Shown: positions 22,724 through 32,538, counted from the first letter of the stretch. The stretch is 64,000 nt of DNA from Chitinophagales bacterium (GCA_013297745.1 JAAFIM010000002.1:93711-157710); one strand, 5' to 3'. Numbers and translations: made by a program. The notes: a model not told the origin generated them from the sequence alone.

Positions 22724-23506
22724 TTAGAATTGTTTAGCTTTTAAAAAATTAGAAAATTGTTGTTTTTCACTATTTTTTAAATCCACTGTACTATAATCAA
22801 AAGTAAATTCTACTTGTACTTGCGGAATTTCTTTTAATAACAAATCCCTACAGGACAGTTTATTTGAGTTATTATGATTATCGCTATCGCAGGGTTGTAA
22901 TTCAGAGTAACACTTTATAAACTTTATTTCTTTCAGTAAAGCAAAACGCGTTTTTAAAGCATCAATTAACAACTCTTCTGCGTGTTGGTGAGTTATGGGA
23001 TTACTTATACGCATCAAAAACTCATTTTGTTCATTTTCTGGATTTAAAAATTCTATAAGAGCTATATTTCTTGCATCTGTTGGTTTAAAATCTCCTGCAA
23101 CACACTGAAAACAATCATTTTCGAAATTATTAAAATTAGTATTTAAGTGCAAATTATTATCTAAATTATTTTGCCATTTTCGCCTAAATTCTTTAACTAA
23201 TATGGCTAATGGGCTACTCCCGTATGGTATTTTTTTATAAGAAGCTTCTGGTAATTTTAATTTATTCAAGAAAGGTTGGATTTCAGGATAATTAGTAAAA
23301 ATTTTTATTTTTTTAATTTCTCTAATAAGCTGTTCTTTTTCTTTATAGTTTAAAGAACAGTTTAATAAAAATAGCTCTTCTAATTGTTTAGATAATTCAG
23401 ATTTTTTTTGTATGGCTATAAGTTCCGATTGCTCTTCTGGTTTAAGTACCTCTCCCTGTAGAAGTCTAAAAACAAAACTTTGATAGATAATAAAATTTTT
23501 AGACAT
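22724..23506 (-). CDS. Putative cytidine-deaminase-fold protein, toxin-like
   Basis: This 260-residue protein is helical at the N-terminus (residues ~1-75). Its C-terminal half carries the zinc and catalytic pattern of the deaminase superfamily: HAE at 175-177, and PC with Cys206 followed by a second Cys at 219 (CYSELQPC, then SCRDLL). DARNIALIEFL before the HAE matches the strand that opens bacterial toxin deaminases. No secretion signal is seen. The ATG at 23506 is chosen because an upstream TTG overlaps the predicted promoter start site. A nucleotide-metabolism deaminase is less likely given the odd spacing between the cysteines. Confidence 0.55.
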   Translation of the reverse strand: MSKNFIIYQSFVFRLLQGEVLKPEEQSELIAIQKKSELSKQLEELFLLNCSLNYKEKEQLIREIKKIKIFTNYPEIQPFLNKLKLPEASYKKIPYGSSPLAILVKEFRRKWQNNLDNNLHLNTNFNNFENDCFQCVAGDFKPTDARNIALIEFLNPENEQNEFLMRISNPITHQHAEELLIDALKTRFALLKEIKFIKCYSELQPCDSDNHNNSNKLSCRDLLLKEIPQVQVEFTFDYSTVDLKNSEKQQFSNFLKAKQF

Positions 23507-23521
23507 ATCACTTTTTTGCTG

Positions 23522-23529
23522 CAAAGATA
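23522..23529 (-). promoter_or_regulatory. -7 promoter element for the deaminase pair
   Basis: The minus strand reads TATCTTTG, a good TAnnTTTG match, only 16 bases before the ATG at 23506. This supports that start over the TTG at 23524. Confidence 0.65.
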
Positions 23530-23548
23530 CGATATTTTTTAAATATTC

Positions 23549-23587
23549 AAAAAAAAACTTCTTCAGCGCGCGGCTAAAGAAGTTTTG
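23549..23587 (-). terminator. Terminator of the atp operon
   Basis: On the minus strand, CCAAAACTTCTTTAGCCG pairs with the CTGAAGAAGTTTTTTT arm, ending in seven T. It starts 25 bases after the atpG stop. Confidence 0.8.
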
Positions 23588-23611
23588 GATATTTTTGGAG
23601 TATGGTAGCGA

Positions 23612-24502
23612 TTATGCGCCTTCGAGAGCGGCCACACCGCCGATAATCTCGGTCAATTCTTTGGTGATATTTTCTTGACGTGCTTTGTTATAGCTGATTT
23701 TCAACCCTTTGAGCAATTCTTCGGCATTTTCAGACGCTTTATCCATTGCTGTCATACGCGCGCCGTGTTCGGAAGCTGTAGTATCAATAATGGTTTTGTA
23801 GAATTGAGTTTTGAGGATAGTAGGCACGAGATAAGACAAAATTTCGGTTTGATTGGGTTCAAATATGAAATCTGCTGTCATTTCGCCCTCTTTTTTGGCT
23901 ACTTTTGGCACAGGTAAAAACTGTTCTACTTTGAAAACTTGAGTAGCTGCATTTTTGAACTGTGAATACACAATATCTACCATATCGTAGTTTGTATTTT
24001 CAAAAGCAGTCATCAACGTATCGCTTACTGTTTCTGAATGGCTAAAAGCAAAATCTTTGCCCACCAATTCTACATAATCAGAAATGATGTTGATATCAGC
24101 ATAACGTTTGCGGATATAATCGTAACCTTTTTTGCCAATGCACAAAATAGAGAGTTTGCCCGCTTTGCGCAAATCTGCATATTTAGTATCTATAAGATGG
24201 ACTATAGTTTTGAGCAAGCTGGAATTGAAACCACCACAAAGCCCACGACTAGAAGTAATGAGTACGATTATACCTTGTTGCAAAGGTCTTTGAATAGCAA
24301 ATTTATTTTGGTCGTCGTTGTCTGCGCCAGCCAAAATGTTGGACAACATAGCTTGCAGTTTATTGGCATAAGGGCGAAGTTGGGTAATGGCTTGTTGGGC
24401 GCGGCGCAATTTGGCTGCTGCCACCATTTTCATCGCTTTGGTAATCTGCTGGGTAGAAATTACCGAGTTGATACGCTCGCGTACTTCTTTGAGATTGGCC
24501 AT
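23612..24502 (-). CDS. atpG: ATP synthase subunit gamma
   Basis: This 296-residue protein is the central stalk of F1 and rotates inside the alpha/beta ring. It starts MANLKEVRERINSVISTQQITKAMKMVAAAKLRRAQ, the conserved N-terminal coiled-coil helix, and ends with the paired C-terminal helix EHGARMTAMDKASENAEELLKGLKISYNKARQENITKELTEIIGGVAAL. The middle domain contains SSRGLCGGFNSSL. Length is normal. It is the last gene of the minus-strand atp group, with a terminator after it; beta and epsilon are not in this cluster, as is usual in Bacteroidota. Confidence 0.97.
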   Translation of the reverse strand: MANLKEVRERINSVISTQQITKAMKMVAAAKLRRAQQAITQLRPYANKLQAMLSNILAGADNDDQNKFAIQRPLQQGIIVLITSSRGLCGGFNSSLLKTIVHLIDTKYADLRKAGKLSILCIGKKGYDYIRKRYADINIISDYVELVGKDFAFSHSETVSDTLMTAFENTNYDMVDIVYSQFKNAATQVFKVEQFLPVPKVAKKEGEMTADFIFEPNQTEILSYLVPTILKTQFYKTIIDTTASEHGARMTAMDKASENAEELLKGLKISYNKARQENITKELTEIIGGVAALEGA

Positions 24503-24580
24503 AAATGGAGATTCTTTTTTTATAAAAAAGTGCTAACGTATTCGCACACGCCAGCACTTTTGTATGTGGATAAAAAAATG

Positions 24581-26185
24581 CTATTTGAATTGAGGAGCAA
24601 GTTCTTTGGATGCTGCTTCCAATTTTGCCAAATCGTCATCGTTGAGTTTGCCAGCGCGGAAGTTTTTGAGTACATCAGGGTGGCGAGTGTCCAAAATAGA
24701 CATCAACATTTTTTCAAACTCACGCACTTTGTTGATAGCTACATCGCGCAACAAACCTTTGGTACCCAAGTGAATGATAGCAACTTGTTTTTCTACCGAA
24801 ACGGGCGAGTATTGGGGTTGTTTTAGGATTTCTACGTTGCGGAAACCTTTATCCAAAATAGATTTGGTAGCTGCGTCCAAGTCCGAACCGAATTTAGCGA
24901 AAGCTTCCAACTCTCTAAACTGCGCTTGGTCGAGTTTCAAAGTACCAGATACTTTTTTCATCGACTTGATTTGAGCGTTACCACCCACGCGAGATACGGA
25001 GATACCCACGTTGATAGCGGGGCGAATACCAGAGTTGAATAGGTTAGATTCCAAGAATATCTGACCGTCCGTAATAGAAATTACGTTGGTAGGAATATAA
25101 GCGGAAACGTCCCCTGCTTGGGTTTCGATGATAGGCAAAGCGGTCAAAGAACCACCACCTTTCACGAGTGGATTGCCGTTAGCATCTTTTGCGTTTTTCA
25201 ACGATTCGGGCAAGTCGTTCATATTGCGCGCAATCTCGTCGCGGGCGATGATTTTGGCAGCGCGTTCCAACAAGCGAGAGTGCAAATAGAATACGTCACC
25301 AGGATAAGCCTCGCGGCCTGGAGGACGACGCAACAACAAAGAAACCTCGCGATATGCAACCGCTTGTTTTGACAAGTCATCATAAACCACCAAAGCGGGG
25401 CGACCTGTATCGCGGAAAAATTCGCCAATAGCTGCACCTGCAAAAGGCGCATAAAATTGTACTGGAGCAGGGTCAGAAGCAGCAGCAGATACGATAACTG
25501 TATAAGCCATAGAGCCATTTTCTTCCAATACACGAGCCACTTGTGCTACAGTAGAAGCTTTTTGTCCAATAGCTACATAGATACAAAATACAGGCTGGCC
25601 TTTGTCATAATATTCTTTTTGATTTAGAATAGTATCCACAGCAATAGCTGTTTTGCCCGTTTGACGGTCGCCGATAATCAACTCGCGTTGTCCGCGTCCG
25701 ATAGGAATCATCGCATCAATCGCTTTGATACCTGTTTGCAACGGTTCAGCTACAGGCTGGCGGAAGATAACACCAGGAGCTTTGCGCTCCAAAGGCATAT
25801 CATAAGTTACCCCTTTGATAGGACCTTTACCATCAATAGGACGACCCAAAGGATTAATAACACGACCCAAAACACCTTCGCCTACTTGTATAGAAGCGAT
25901 TTTGCCTGTGCGTTTTACTTTATCGCCTTCTTTTATTTTTTCGGCTGCACCCATCAATACCAACCCCACATTATCTTCTTCAAGATTAAGTGCTATCGCT
26001 TGGATACCTGATTCGGTAAATTCTACCAATTCACCCGCAGAAACATTGGATAAACCATATACGCGAGCGATACCGTCACCCACTTCTAGCACTGTGCCTT
26101 CTTCTTCAAGTCTAGCTTTTGAGTCAAAGCCTGAAATTTGCTCCCTTAGGATGGCAGATATTTCATCTGGTCTTACATCAACCAT
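24581..26185 (-). CDS. atpA: ATP synthase subunit alpha
   Basis: This 534-residue F1 subunit binds nucleotide at the non-catalytic sites. The Walker A motif [10 protein letters not shown], the ATP synthase signature region [14 protein letters not shown] and the conserved [11 protein letters not shown] near the N-terminus are all present. DELTA/alpha contacts at the N-terminal helix ([11 protein letters not shown]) look normal. It follows atpH with 6 bases between. Nothing in the sequence suggests altered function. Confidence 0.98.
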   Translation of the reverse strand: MVDVRPDEISAILREQISGFDSKARLEEEGTVLEVGDGIARVYGLSNVSAGELVEFTESGIQAIALNLEEDNVGLVLMGAAEKIKEGDKVKRTGKIASIQVGEGVLGRVINPLGRPIDGKGPIKGVTYDMPLERKAPGVIFRQPVAEPLQTGIKAIDAMIPIGRGQRELIIGDRQTGKTAIAVDTILNQKEYYDKGQPVFCIYVAIGQKASTVAQVARVLEENGSMAYTVIVSAAASDPAPVQFYAPFAGAAIGEFFRDTGRPALVVYDDLSKQAVAYREVSLLLRRPPGREAYPGDVFYLHSRLLERAAKIIARDEIARNMNDLPESLKNAKDANGNPLVKGGGSLTALPIIETQAGDVSAYIPTNVISITDGQIFLESNLFNSGIRPAINVGISVSRVGGNAQIKSMKKVSGTLKLDQAQFRELEAFAKFGSDLDAATKSILDKGFRNVEILKQPQYSPVSVEKQVAIIHLGTKGLLRDVAINKVREFEKMLMSILDTRHPDVLKNFRAGKLNDDDLAKLEAASKELAPQFK

Positions 26186-26191
26186 AATTTA

Positions 26192-26752
26192 TTAGAAATT
26201 TTTGATATAAAGATTTTCACTAAATTTATTTTCCAACGCGCCGATTTTGAAAGCTATACTTGCGTCATAGACTTGGTCGGCAAAATATAAAACGAAACCA
26301 CCCATTAAAGCTGGATTGACTTCTTTGACCAATCGTACTGAAGTATCCAATAGTTGGGCTGCTTGAAACTCAGCAATAATGCTGTTGGCTAAATCATCGC
26401 CGATAGGTTCGGCTGTCACCAAACGAGCGCGGCTAATATGCTGGGCTGTAAGATACAATTCTTCAAACTCGGTGCAAATATCCAATAGATATTTTTCCCG
26501 TTTGTGTTCTACAATGATATTGATTGTTTGCAAAGTTTCTTGACTAGCTTTATCTTTCAACAAAGAAGCAAAAACGTTTTGTTTGCGGTCAACACCAATA
26601 ATAGGACTTTTTAGAAAATTGCGAAACTCTTCGTTATGACACATTTTTTCTAACATCTGCACTTCTCCAAAAATTGCTTCCAATTTATTTTGGCTTTGCG
26701 CTATATCAAACAAAGATTGGGCATAACGATGAGCTATTTTAATAACTGACAT
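26192..26752 (-). CDS. atpH: ATP synthase subunit delta
   Basis: This 186-residue protein links the peripheral stalk to the top of F1. It starts KIAHRYAQSLFDIAQSQNKLEAIFGEV and has the conserved C-terminal segment VKEVNPALMGGFVLYFADQVYDASIAFKIGALENKF. Size and gene place, between atpF and atpA, are as expected. Gaps on both sides are 6 bases, so translation of the three genes is tightly linked. Confidence 0.96.
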   Translation of the reverse strand: MSVIKIAHRYAQSLFDIAQSQNKLEAIFGEVQMLEKMCHNEEFRNFLKSPIIGVDRKQNVFASLLKDKASQETLQTINIIVEHKREKYLLDICTEFEELYLTAQHISRARLVTAEPIGDDLANSIIAEFQAAQLLDTSVRLVKEVNPALMGGFVLYFADQVYDASIAFKIGALENKFSENLYIKNF

Positions 26753-26758
26753 AAGCGG

Positions 26759-27283
26759 TTAGTTTTTAGCTGCCAAACGTTGTTGTTTAAATTCTTGTAC
26801 CTTTTGGCTAACAAAAGCATCGTGCTTGCCTTCCAATTCTTGCTGAATCACTTGACGAGCTATACCCAAGGAGATTTTGCCAATTTCGTTGAACAAAGAA
26901 ATTTCCATTTCTTGACGGCGGTTAGCAATTTCTTCTTTAGCTGCTTCTACCATTTTGCGGGTAGTTTCTTCGGATTTAGATTTAGCTTCTTCCACAATCC
27001 TTTCGCGCAAAGCTTCAGCTTCGCGGATGATTCTAATGCGTTCTTCGCTAGCTTGTTTAAGCAATTCTTCGTGTTTGGAATGAATAGCTTTCATTTCCTC
27101 TCGGGCTTTTTCTGCTTGATGTAAAGCTTCGTCTATGTGTTTTTCGCGATTTTGTAATGCGTTTATGATAGGTTTGAAAGCCACTTTACCCAATACAAAC
27201 CAAACCAATAAAAACACTATAGAAGTCCAAAACAACAAGCCGAAGCTGGGGTTCATTACTGAAAAGTCTGCCAAAAATAGCAT
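26759..27283 (-). CDS. atpF: ATP synthase subunit b
   Basis: This 174-residue peripheral stalk protein has one N-terminal transmembrane helix (GLLFWTSIVFLLVWFVLGKVAFKPI, residues ~15-39). A long charged coiled coil fills the rest (QNREKHIDEALHQAEKAREEM through EEIANRRQEMEISLFNEI). The pattern and length are typical. It lies between atpE and atpH in the standard order. Confidence 0.96.
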   Translation of the reverse strand: MLFLADFSVMNPSFGLLFWTSIVFLLVWFVLGKVAFKPIINALQNREKHIDEALHQAEKAREEMKAIHSKHEELLKQASEERIRIIREAEALRERIVEEAKSKSEETTRKMVEAAKEEIANRRQEMEISLFNEIGKISLGIARQVIQQELEGKHDAFVSQKVQEFKQQRLAAKN

Positions 27284-27398
27284 AATTCTTTATAGTTTTT
27301 TGTGTTGTATAAAAAAATGTTGTTAATTTCTTTGTTTTAGATAAAAAAGCAAGCCCGCAACCAACCGTTGCGCGCTCGCCCTTTTCTTTTGGTTTGGA

Positions 27399-27611
<213 letters not shown>

Positions 27612-27647
27612 TTATATGTGAAAATAATAAAAATACGTGTTACTTAG

Positions 27648-27823
27648 TGGATAGGGCTGGGCTTGAACCAGCTAATTTTAGTTTCAGATTATACACCCGC
27701 ACAGCTATCGCGGTATGTGTGTATAGCTTAGGACCGTTATAGTTACGTTAGAATTGCTGTTATTTTTTATACAAAAAATATCGCTGTTGCCTCTTTTCTA
27801 AATTTTACCCGACGTTCCTATCC
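27648..27823 (-). ncRNA. Interrupted tRNA-like RNA carrying a 23S rRNA helix 69 segment
   Basis: The ends form a 7-bp acceptor-like stem (GGATAGG/CCTATCC, then A) and a canonical T-arm (GCTGG-TTCAAGC-CCAGC). The D side is not normal. The insert core (TATTTTTTGTATAAAAAATA then CAGCA) is at 27755-27783. At 27727-27747 the minus strand contains 21 bases identical to the conserved 23S sequence around helix 69 (core TAACTATAACGGTCC), and at 27805-27813 a nine-base match to neighbouring helix 71 (GTCGGGTAA). A strong hairpin, TATACAC/GTGTATA with CCGC/GCGG, follows. No anticodon is readable. It lies between atpE and a T9SS cargo gene. Confidence 0.6.
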
Positions 27824-27827
27824 TTAT

Positions 27828-27853
27828 AAAAGGGCTAGTTTTTATACAAGCCC
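27828..27853 (-). terminator. Terminator after the T9SS cargo gene
   Basis: The minus strand reads TAGGGCTTGTATA then AACTAGCCCTTTTAT; the GGGCT/AGCCC stem and T-rich tail separate the cargo gene from the tRNA-like RNA. Confidence 0.6.
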
Positions 27854-27878
27854 TATATTTTTGAGGCTAATAAAACCT

Positions 27879-28643
27879 TTATTCTATAACCACTTTTTGT
27901 ACAAATGAACTTTTATCGTTCTGTATTTTGCAAAAATAAACCCCAGCATTCAAATGGCTTAGGTTAATTTCTTTGTTCTCGTTGGCAGCTAAGCTGATAG
28001 CGTTTTTCTCCGAATGTACAATTTTACCCGTAACATCCATTATGTCAATGCTCAAATTGGCTATATCCGCTCTAAAAACAAGATTTAATTTTTCTTGTGC
28101 AGGATTGGGATACAATTTGAAATCATTGGCAGAAATTGTTTCTACCACAGAAGTAGCAGAAAATCCTGAAACAGAAATATCATCTAGATAACTGCTATTT
28201 GCAGCCACAGAATTATCTGTGTAATTACGTTTAAATAAAATACGAGAGTTGCCGTTGAAGCCTGCACCAAGCTGGTATTGTTGATATTGCCAATAGCCCG
28301 ATTGCCCCGTACCGTTAGTACCCACACTACGTATGAAATTTCCATTTGCGTCTTGTAAATCCGTAGTTATAGACGAGTAGCGATTATCGGTTTGATATAT
28401 CCAAAGACTAATGTAGTTAGTCGCTGCTGGTAAATTGACTGCAACATATAACTCTTCACTATAAGTTAAATCATACATTCCTCCACCTCCGCGAGGGGTT
28501 AAATTGCCGCCTTGCGAACCTACAATAGCTCCCTGCCCAACCCAAGGGCTACTTAATGGATTTTCAAAATCTTGGGTAATAGTTTGCGCAGTTGCTGTAC
28601 CCAACACCAATACAGCGGAGAAAAATAATACGTTTTTTTTCAT
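27879..28643 (-). CDS. Secreted protein with T9SS type A sorting domain
   Basis: This 254-residue protein has a signal peptide (MKKNVLFFSAVLVLGTATAQ). The beta-rich middle (residues ~22-155, TQDFENPLSSPWVGQGAI and YWQYQQYQLGAGFNG) resembles jelly-roll carbohydrate-binding modules. A C-terminal sorting domain at ~170-254 reads FKLYPNPAQEKLNLVF, ISIDIMDVTGKIV and LNAGVYFCKIQNDKSSFVQKVVIE. It is exported and passed to the type IX machinery for surface attachment or release. Its place between atpB and atpE is unexpected and suggests insertion into the atp operon. Confidence 0.85.
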   Translation of the reverse strand: MKKNVLFFSAVLVLGTATAQTITQDFENPLSSPWVGQGAIVGSQGGNLTPRGGGGMYDLTYSEELYVAVNLPAATNYISLWIYQTDNRYSSITTDLQDANGNFIRSVGTNGTGQSGYWQYQQYQLGAGFNGNSRILFKRNYTDNSVAANSSYLDDISVSGFSATSVVETISANDFKLYPNPAQEKLNLVFRADIANLSIDIMDVTGKIVHSEKNAISLAANENKEINLSHLNAGVYFCKIQNDKSSFVQKVVIE

Positions 28644-28717
28644 TATTATAAATTGCTATAAAAATTGATAGCTATGTGATACAAGCTCAATAAAATTCAA
28701 ATGCTAATAATTGTACG

Positions 28718-30001
28718 TTAGTGGTGTGCTGCGCCCTCTTCGTGAGCGTGTTCTTCGTGGTGATGTTCTTCTACTGCCGAACCAATGTACAAAGCAGTCA
28801 ACAAGGTAAAGATAAAGGCTTGCAAGAAAGCAACCAATAACTCCATAAAGTTGAGTGCGAATACAAAAGGCACTGCTATAGCTATACCACCAGGACCTCC
28901 GCCCAATTGACCTGTGCTATTGAATATAAATATCAAACTAACCAAGCTCAAAATGATAATGTGTCCTGCTGTGATGTTGGCGAACAAACGGATGAACAAA
29001 GTGATTGGTTTTAAGAATATACCAATAACTTCTATCGGGGTCAAAATCACCTTCACGAAAGCTGGAACGCCGGGCATCCAGAAAATGTGCTGCCAATAAT
29101 GTTTGTTGCCGCTGAAATTTACCACCAAGAAAGTAAAGAAAGCCAATACTATGGTTGTACCCAAATTGCCCGTTACGTTGGAAGAACCAGGGAAGAAAGG
29201 TACTAAACCGATTAAGTTGTTAATCAAAATAAAAAAGAACAAAGACAATAAGAAAGGGAAAAAACGCTCCCAACTTTTTCCTATACCAGGTTTGGCTACT
29301 TCGTCGCGCAAAAACACGATAACAGGCTCTAATAAAGATTGAATGCCTTTGGGCGACTGGTGATGGCGAACTTCATAAGCTGTAGCTACGCGTTTGAATA
29401 TGAAAAACATCAATAAAAACGCCAAAAACATACTAAATACGTTCTTTGTGATAGAAAAATCATACCAAGAACTCAACCCTTGTATAGAACTTGCCGCCTC
29501 CAACTCGTAGCTGTTATTGTCAAAACTCAATATGAACGCTTTTTTGCCCTCTTTTACGTCCGCGTGGTTGTGGGCGTTGGCATCAGCGTGGTGATTATGC
29601 ACCCCGTTGGAATCTACTGTGGTGTGATTATCGCCTGATTGTCCGCCAATTTTTGGCGCGCGTACGGTCAAATCTACTGTGCCCGTTTTGCCAAAGTTTT
29701 TAATTTTGTACAAAGTGCCGTGGTGCATCATATAGCCATCAATAGCGTGCTGTCCGTGATGAAAGGCGCTTGACATAGCAAAGAAAAATCCTTCAGCCGA
29801 ATAAGCCATACAAGGCAAAGGCAAATGTACATCGCCAAATATATGAAAATCATGAGCGTCGCCGATGTGGTGCATAGTAGCATTGACAGCGGTCACTTTC
29901 ATGTCTTCGCCCTCTTTGGCTGGCCCACCTGCATAAGCAGAGTTGGCAAATAAGGAGATAAACAACAGCATAAAAGCTGCTAAAATAGTATTCGTTTTCA
30001 C
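28718..30001 (-). CDS. atpB: ATP synthase subunit a
   Basis: This 427-residue Fo subunit has an N-terminal signal-like segment (NTILAAFMLLFISLFANSAYA) and a long, His-rich periplasmic extension (residues ~25-200), as in other Bacteroidota. The core has five to six transmembrane helices, including the essential Arg in ITLFIRLFANITAGHI and the helix LNFMELLVAFLQAFIFTLLTALYIGSA. The tail EEHHHEEHAHEEGAAHH is His-rich. The GTG at 30001 is chosen: the open frame upstream runs across a good promoter element at 30065-30072. Confidence 0.95.
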   Translation of the reverse strand: MKTNTILAAFMLLFISLFANSAYAGGPAKEGEDMKVTAVNATMHHIGDAHDFHIFGDVHLPLPCMAYSAEGFFFAMSSAFHHGQHAIDGYMMHHGTLYKIKNFGKTGTVDLTVRAPKIGGQSGDNHTTVDSNGVHNHHADANAHNHADVKEGKKAFILSFDNNSYELEAASSIQGLSSWYDFSITKNVFSMFLAFLLMFFIFKRVATAYEVRHHQSPKGIQSLLEPVIVFLRDEVAKPGIGKSWERFFPFLLSLFFFILINNLIGLVPFFPGSSNVTGNLGTTIVLAFFTFLVVNFSGNKHYWQHIFWMPGVPAFVKVILTPIEVIGIFLKPITLFIRLFANITAGHIIILSLVSLIFIFNSTGQLGGGPGGIAIAVPFVFALNFMELLVAFLQAFIFTLLTALYIGSAVEEHHHEEHAHEEGAAHH

Positions 30002-30064
30002 CTGACTAATTGTTTTATAGACGATTATATGGTTTGTAAGTTGTATTTGTATCAATTTCGGGCG

Positions 30065-30072
30065 CAAAGGTA
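30065..30072 (-). promoter_or_regulatory. -7 promoter element for atpB
   Basis: The minus strand reads TACCTTTG with a TTTGG about 22 bases upstream, a strong Bacteroidota promoter. The start site would fall near 30060, after the ATG-initiated version of the frame, so translation must begin further down at the GTG. Confidence 0.7.
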
Positions 30073-30307
30073 GCTGTTTTTTTTGTTTCACCAAAAAAAA
30101 TTTTGTTTTTTCTCCTTTTTTTACTTTTTTTTAGAATTTTTAATAAGAACAGACTTCGTTTTTATTTTTTGAGCGTATTTTTTTAACAAATAATTTAGTT
30201 TTTTGTTTGCAAACAGCTATTTTTTCTCGGCAAAATGATATTTTTATAAAATTTTGTACGGATAGCATTATTTGTTTAATTTATTAGTTGATATTTGAAA
30301 AAAAACC

Positions 30308-30315
30308 TACTTTTG
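30308..30315 (+). promoter_or_regulatory. -7 promoter element for the OmpA-family gene
   Basis: TACTTTTG fits TAnnTTTG and lies 43 bases before the ATG at 30358, inside the longer open frame, so the longer start is unlikely. Confidence 0.6.
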
Positions 30316-30357
30316 CGGTTGAAATTTTTCCCTACACCTCAATTATGCTTTTTGTAT

Positions 30358-32538
30358 ATGTTGAAAAATCATTTTTTTACCTTATTTTGTATTTTTTTAG
30401 GCGGCTTGCACCACAGCAAAGCGCAAAATTATTTGGGTTATCAATCCAGCAACTATGCAGGTATCAACGCCATAAGCACCAACCCCGCCAATATCGTCGA
30501 CAGCCGTTTTGCCTTTGACCTCAATCTTATCGGCTTTGATTTTCGTTTGAGCAACAACTATTTGGGCTTGAGTACAAGTTTGTTTAAAATCAACAACAAC
30601 CCACTTGCGAGCGCTGATAGTTTATACAATAACCAATTTCAACGATTCCGAACCGATTTTTTTGAGGAGAAATCCAATCGCCGTACAGCCCGTTTGTTCC
30701 AAAATTTATATTTGCAAACGCCTTCCCTTTATTTTAATATAGGCAAAAACACCATAGGCATCACTTCTGCGCTGCGCCAATCTTTCTTTTTTGACGGTTT
30801 GGAAGAAACCACAGCCGATTTTATCCTCGCCGAGCTAAAAGACCCCAATATCTGGAACGTCAATTTAGATAATCAAGAATTTAACGCCGTGGCTGCTATT
30901 TGGTCAGAATATGGACTAGCTTATGGCCGCGAAATTTTGAACACAGGCGAACATTATATAAAAGGTGCTATTCATCCCAAGCTAACGCTGGCTGCTGCAT
31001 CTACTTATTTTTATGCTGATGATTTGGTATTAAATTTTACCGACAACGATACGCTGAATGTTGGCCTCTCCAACATCCAATTTGGCTATAGCAACAATCT
31101 ACGCGACAGTACCATTTTGACCGAACCCTATGCCCAAAATTTATACAAACGGGCTAACTTTGCGCTTGACTTTGGTTTTGTATACGAATGGCGGCCTAAA
31201 CATAAAGACTTTGTTCATCCGCGCGATAGTTCCAAACTCGTCCGACACAAAAATAAATACAAAGCCAAAGTGGGTTTATCCGTCACCGATATAGGTTGGC
31301 TCAAATTTGATAGGGGAACTTTTGCGGGCAATTTTGCTGGCGGTGCGGTGGATTGGGATTTGAACAATATAGACATTGAAGGTATCGAAACGTTTGGACA
31401 ATTGATGGCTGACACCTTTAATATGACCAGCAATAGAGACCCTTATCGCTTACGCTTGCCTACTTGCATCAATATCCAAGCAGATTATAATATATGGAAA
31501 GGTTTTTATGTGAATATGAACTCGCAAATGGCTTTCAACCAAAATAATGCCCGACTTAAATTACATTCGCTCAATAACTTCGCTCTTACCCCCCGTTTTG
31601 AACACGCTTGGTTTGATTTAGCTTTGCCTTTTAGTATAGACGGTTATGGCAATTTTCACTCGGGTGCAGGGCTTCGTTTAGGACCTCTGTATGTGGGTTC
31701 TTCTGATGTGTTCAACTTCTTGCTGGGCGATAACGTGCGCGGGGTTAATGTTTATGCTGGTTTGAAGGTGAGCGTCCCTTATTCCAAACCGCGCCAACCC
31801 AAAGTTATCAAGTTGGATACCGTCAAAACAGAACCCAAAATAGAACCTGTTAAAGTGGATACGCCCAAAATTGAACCCATCAAAATTGAACCCGTCAAAG
31901 TAGATACGCCCAAAGTTGAACCGAAAATTGAACCCGTCAAAATTGATACGCCCAAAATTGAACCCGTCAAGGTCGATACGCCCAAAATTCAGATAGATAT
32001 TAAACCCGTCAAGGTCGATACGCCCAAAATTGAACCCGTCAAGGTAGACCCCGTTAAGGTAGAACCCAAAGACACCTCAAGCATTCGCACCACTGATATT
32101 CCAGAGAATAAAGACCGTTATTTCTACCAAAATAGACAGTTTAAGATGGAACCGTTAGAACTTTATCTTGCCGACAACTCGGTTTATTTTGCCACAGGTA
32201 CTAGCACGATTAGCGCAAAAGAGAAAATTAAACTGGACTCGCTCGTCGATGTTCTCAAGCGTATTCCCAACGCCAATATCATTGCGCACGGTCACGCCGA
32301 TAATGTAGGAAGTTCCAAAATCAATGAGCGATTGTCTCAACAACGTGCCGAAGCCGTACAAAAATACTTGCTTTCCAAAGGGGTCGAGAAAGATAAAATC
32401 ATAGTTGATGCCTTTAGCAACGGCCGCCCAGCAGCCGATAACAAGAATGAAGCAGGACGACAGCTTAACCGTCGGGTAGAAATTTTCTTAATTATAGAGG
32501 AAAAAATAGAAATTATTAAGCCCAAAGGCTCTAAATAA
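30358..32538 (+). CDS. DUF5723-like OmpA-family outer membrane protein
   Basis: This 726-residue exported protein starts MLKNHFFTLFCIFLGGLHHSKAQ (signal peptide). A beta-barrel-like domain follows to about residue 480 (NYLGYQSSNYAGINAISTNPANIVDSRFAFDLNLIGFDF and strand repeats). A Pro/Lys linker of about ten units of the KVDTPKIEP type comes next, then a C-terminal OmpA domain (LYLADNSVYFATGTSTISA, then IIAHGHADNVGSSKINERLSQQRAEAV and QLNRRVEIFL) that would bind peptidoglycan. The linker probably spans the periplasm. The exact cargo or partner is unknown. Confidence 0.8.
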   Translation: MLKNHFFTLFCIFLGGLHHSKAQNYLGYQSSNYAGINAISTNPANIVDSRFAFDLNLIGFDFRLSNNYLGLSTSLFKINNNPLASADSLYNNQFQRFRTDFFEEKSNRRTARLFQNLYLQTPSLYFNIGKNTIGITSALRQSFFFDGLEETTADFILAELKDPNIWNVNLDNQEFNAVAAIWSEYGLAYGREILNTGEHYIKGAIHPKLTLAAASTYFYADDLVLNFTDNDTLNVGLSNIQFGYSNNLRDSTILTEPYAQNLYKRANFALDFGFVYEWRPKHKDFVHPRDSSKLVRHKNKYKAKVGLSVTDIGWLKFDRGTFAGNFAGGAVDWDLNNIDIEGIETFGQLMADTFNMTSNRDPYRLRLPTCINIQADYNIWKGFYVNMNSQMAFNQNNARLKLHSLNNFALTPRFEHAWFDLALPFSIDGYGNFHSGAGLRLGPLYVGSSDVFNFLLGDNVRGVNVYAGLKVSVPYSKPRQPKVIKLDTVKTEPKIEPVKVDTPKIEPIKIEPVKVDTPKVEPKIEPVKIDTPKIEPVKVDTPKIQIDIKPVKVDTPKIEPVKVDPVKVEPKDTSSIRTTDIPENKDRYFYQNRQFKMEPLELYLADNSVYFATGTSTISAKEKIKLDSLVDVLKRIPNANIIAHGHADNVGSSKINERLSQQRAEAVQKYLLSKGVEKDKIIVDAFSNGRPAADNKNEAGRQLNRRVEIFLIIEEKIEIIKPKGSK

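Noticed and set aside
27648..27823. tRNA-Sec or tmRNA
   Set aside because: The D-side and GAGGC recall tRNA-Sec, but the acceptor is 7 bp, no TCA loop is found, and tmRNA hallmarks (length, tag frame) are missing.
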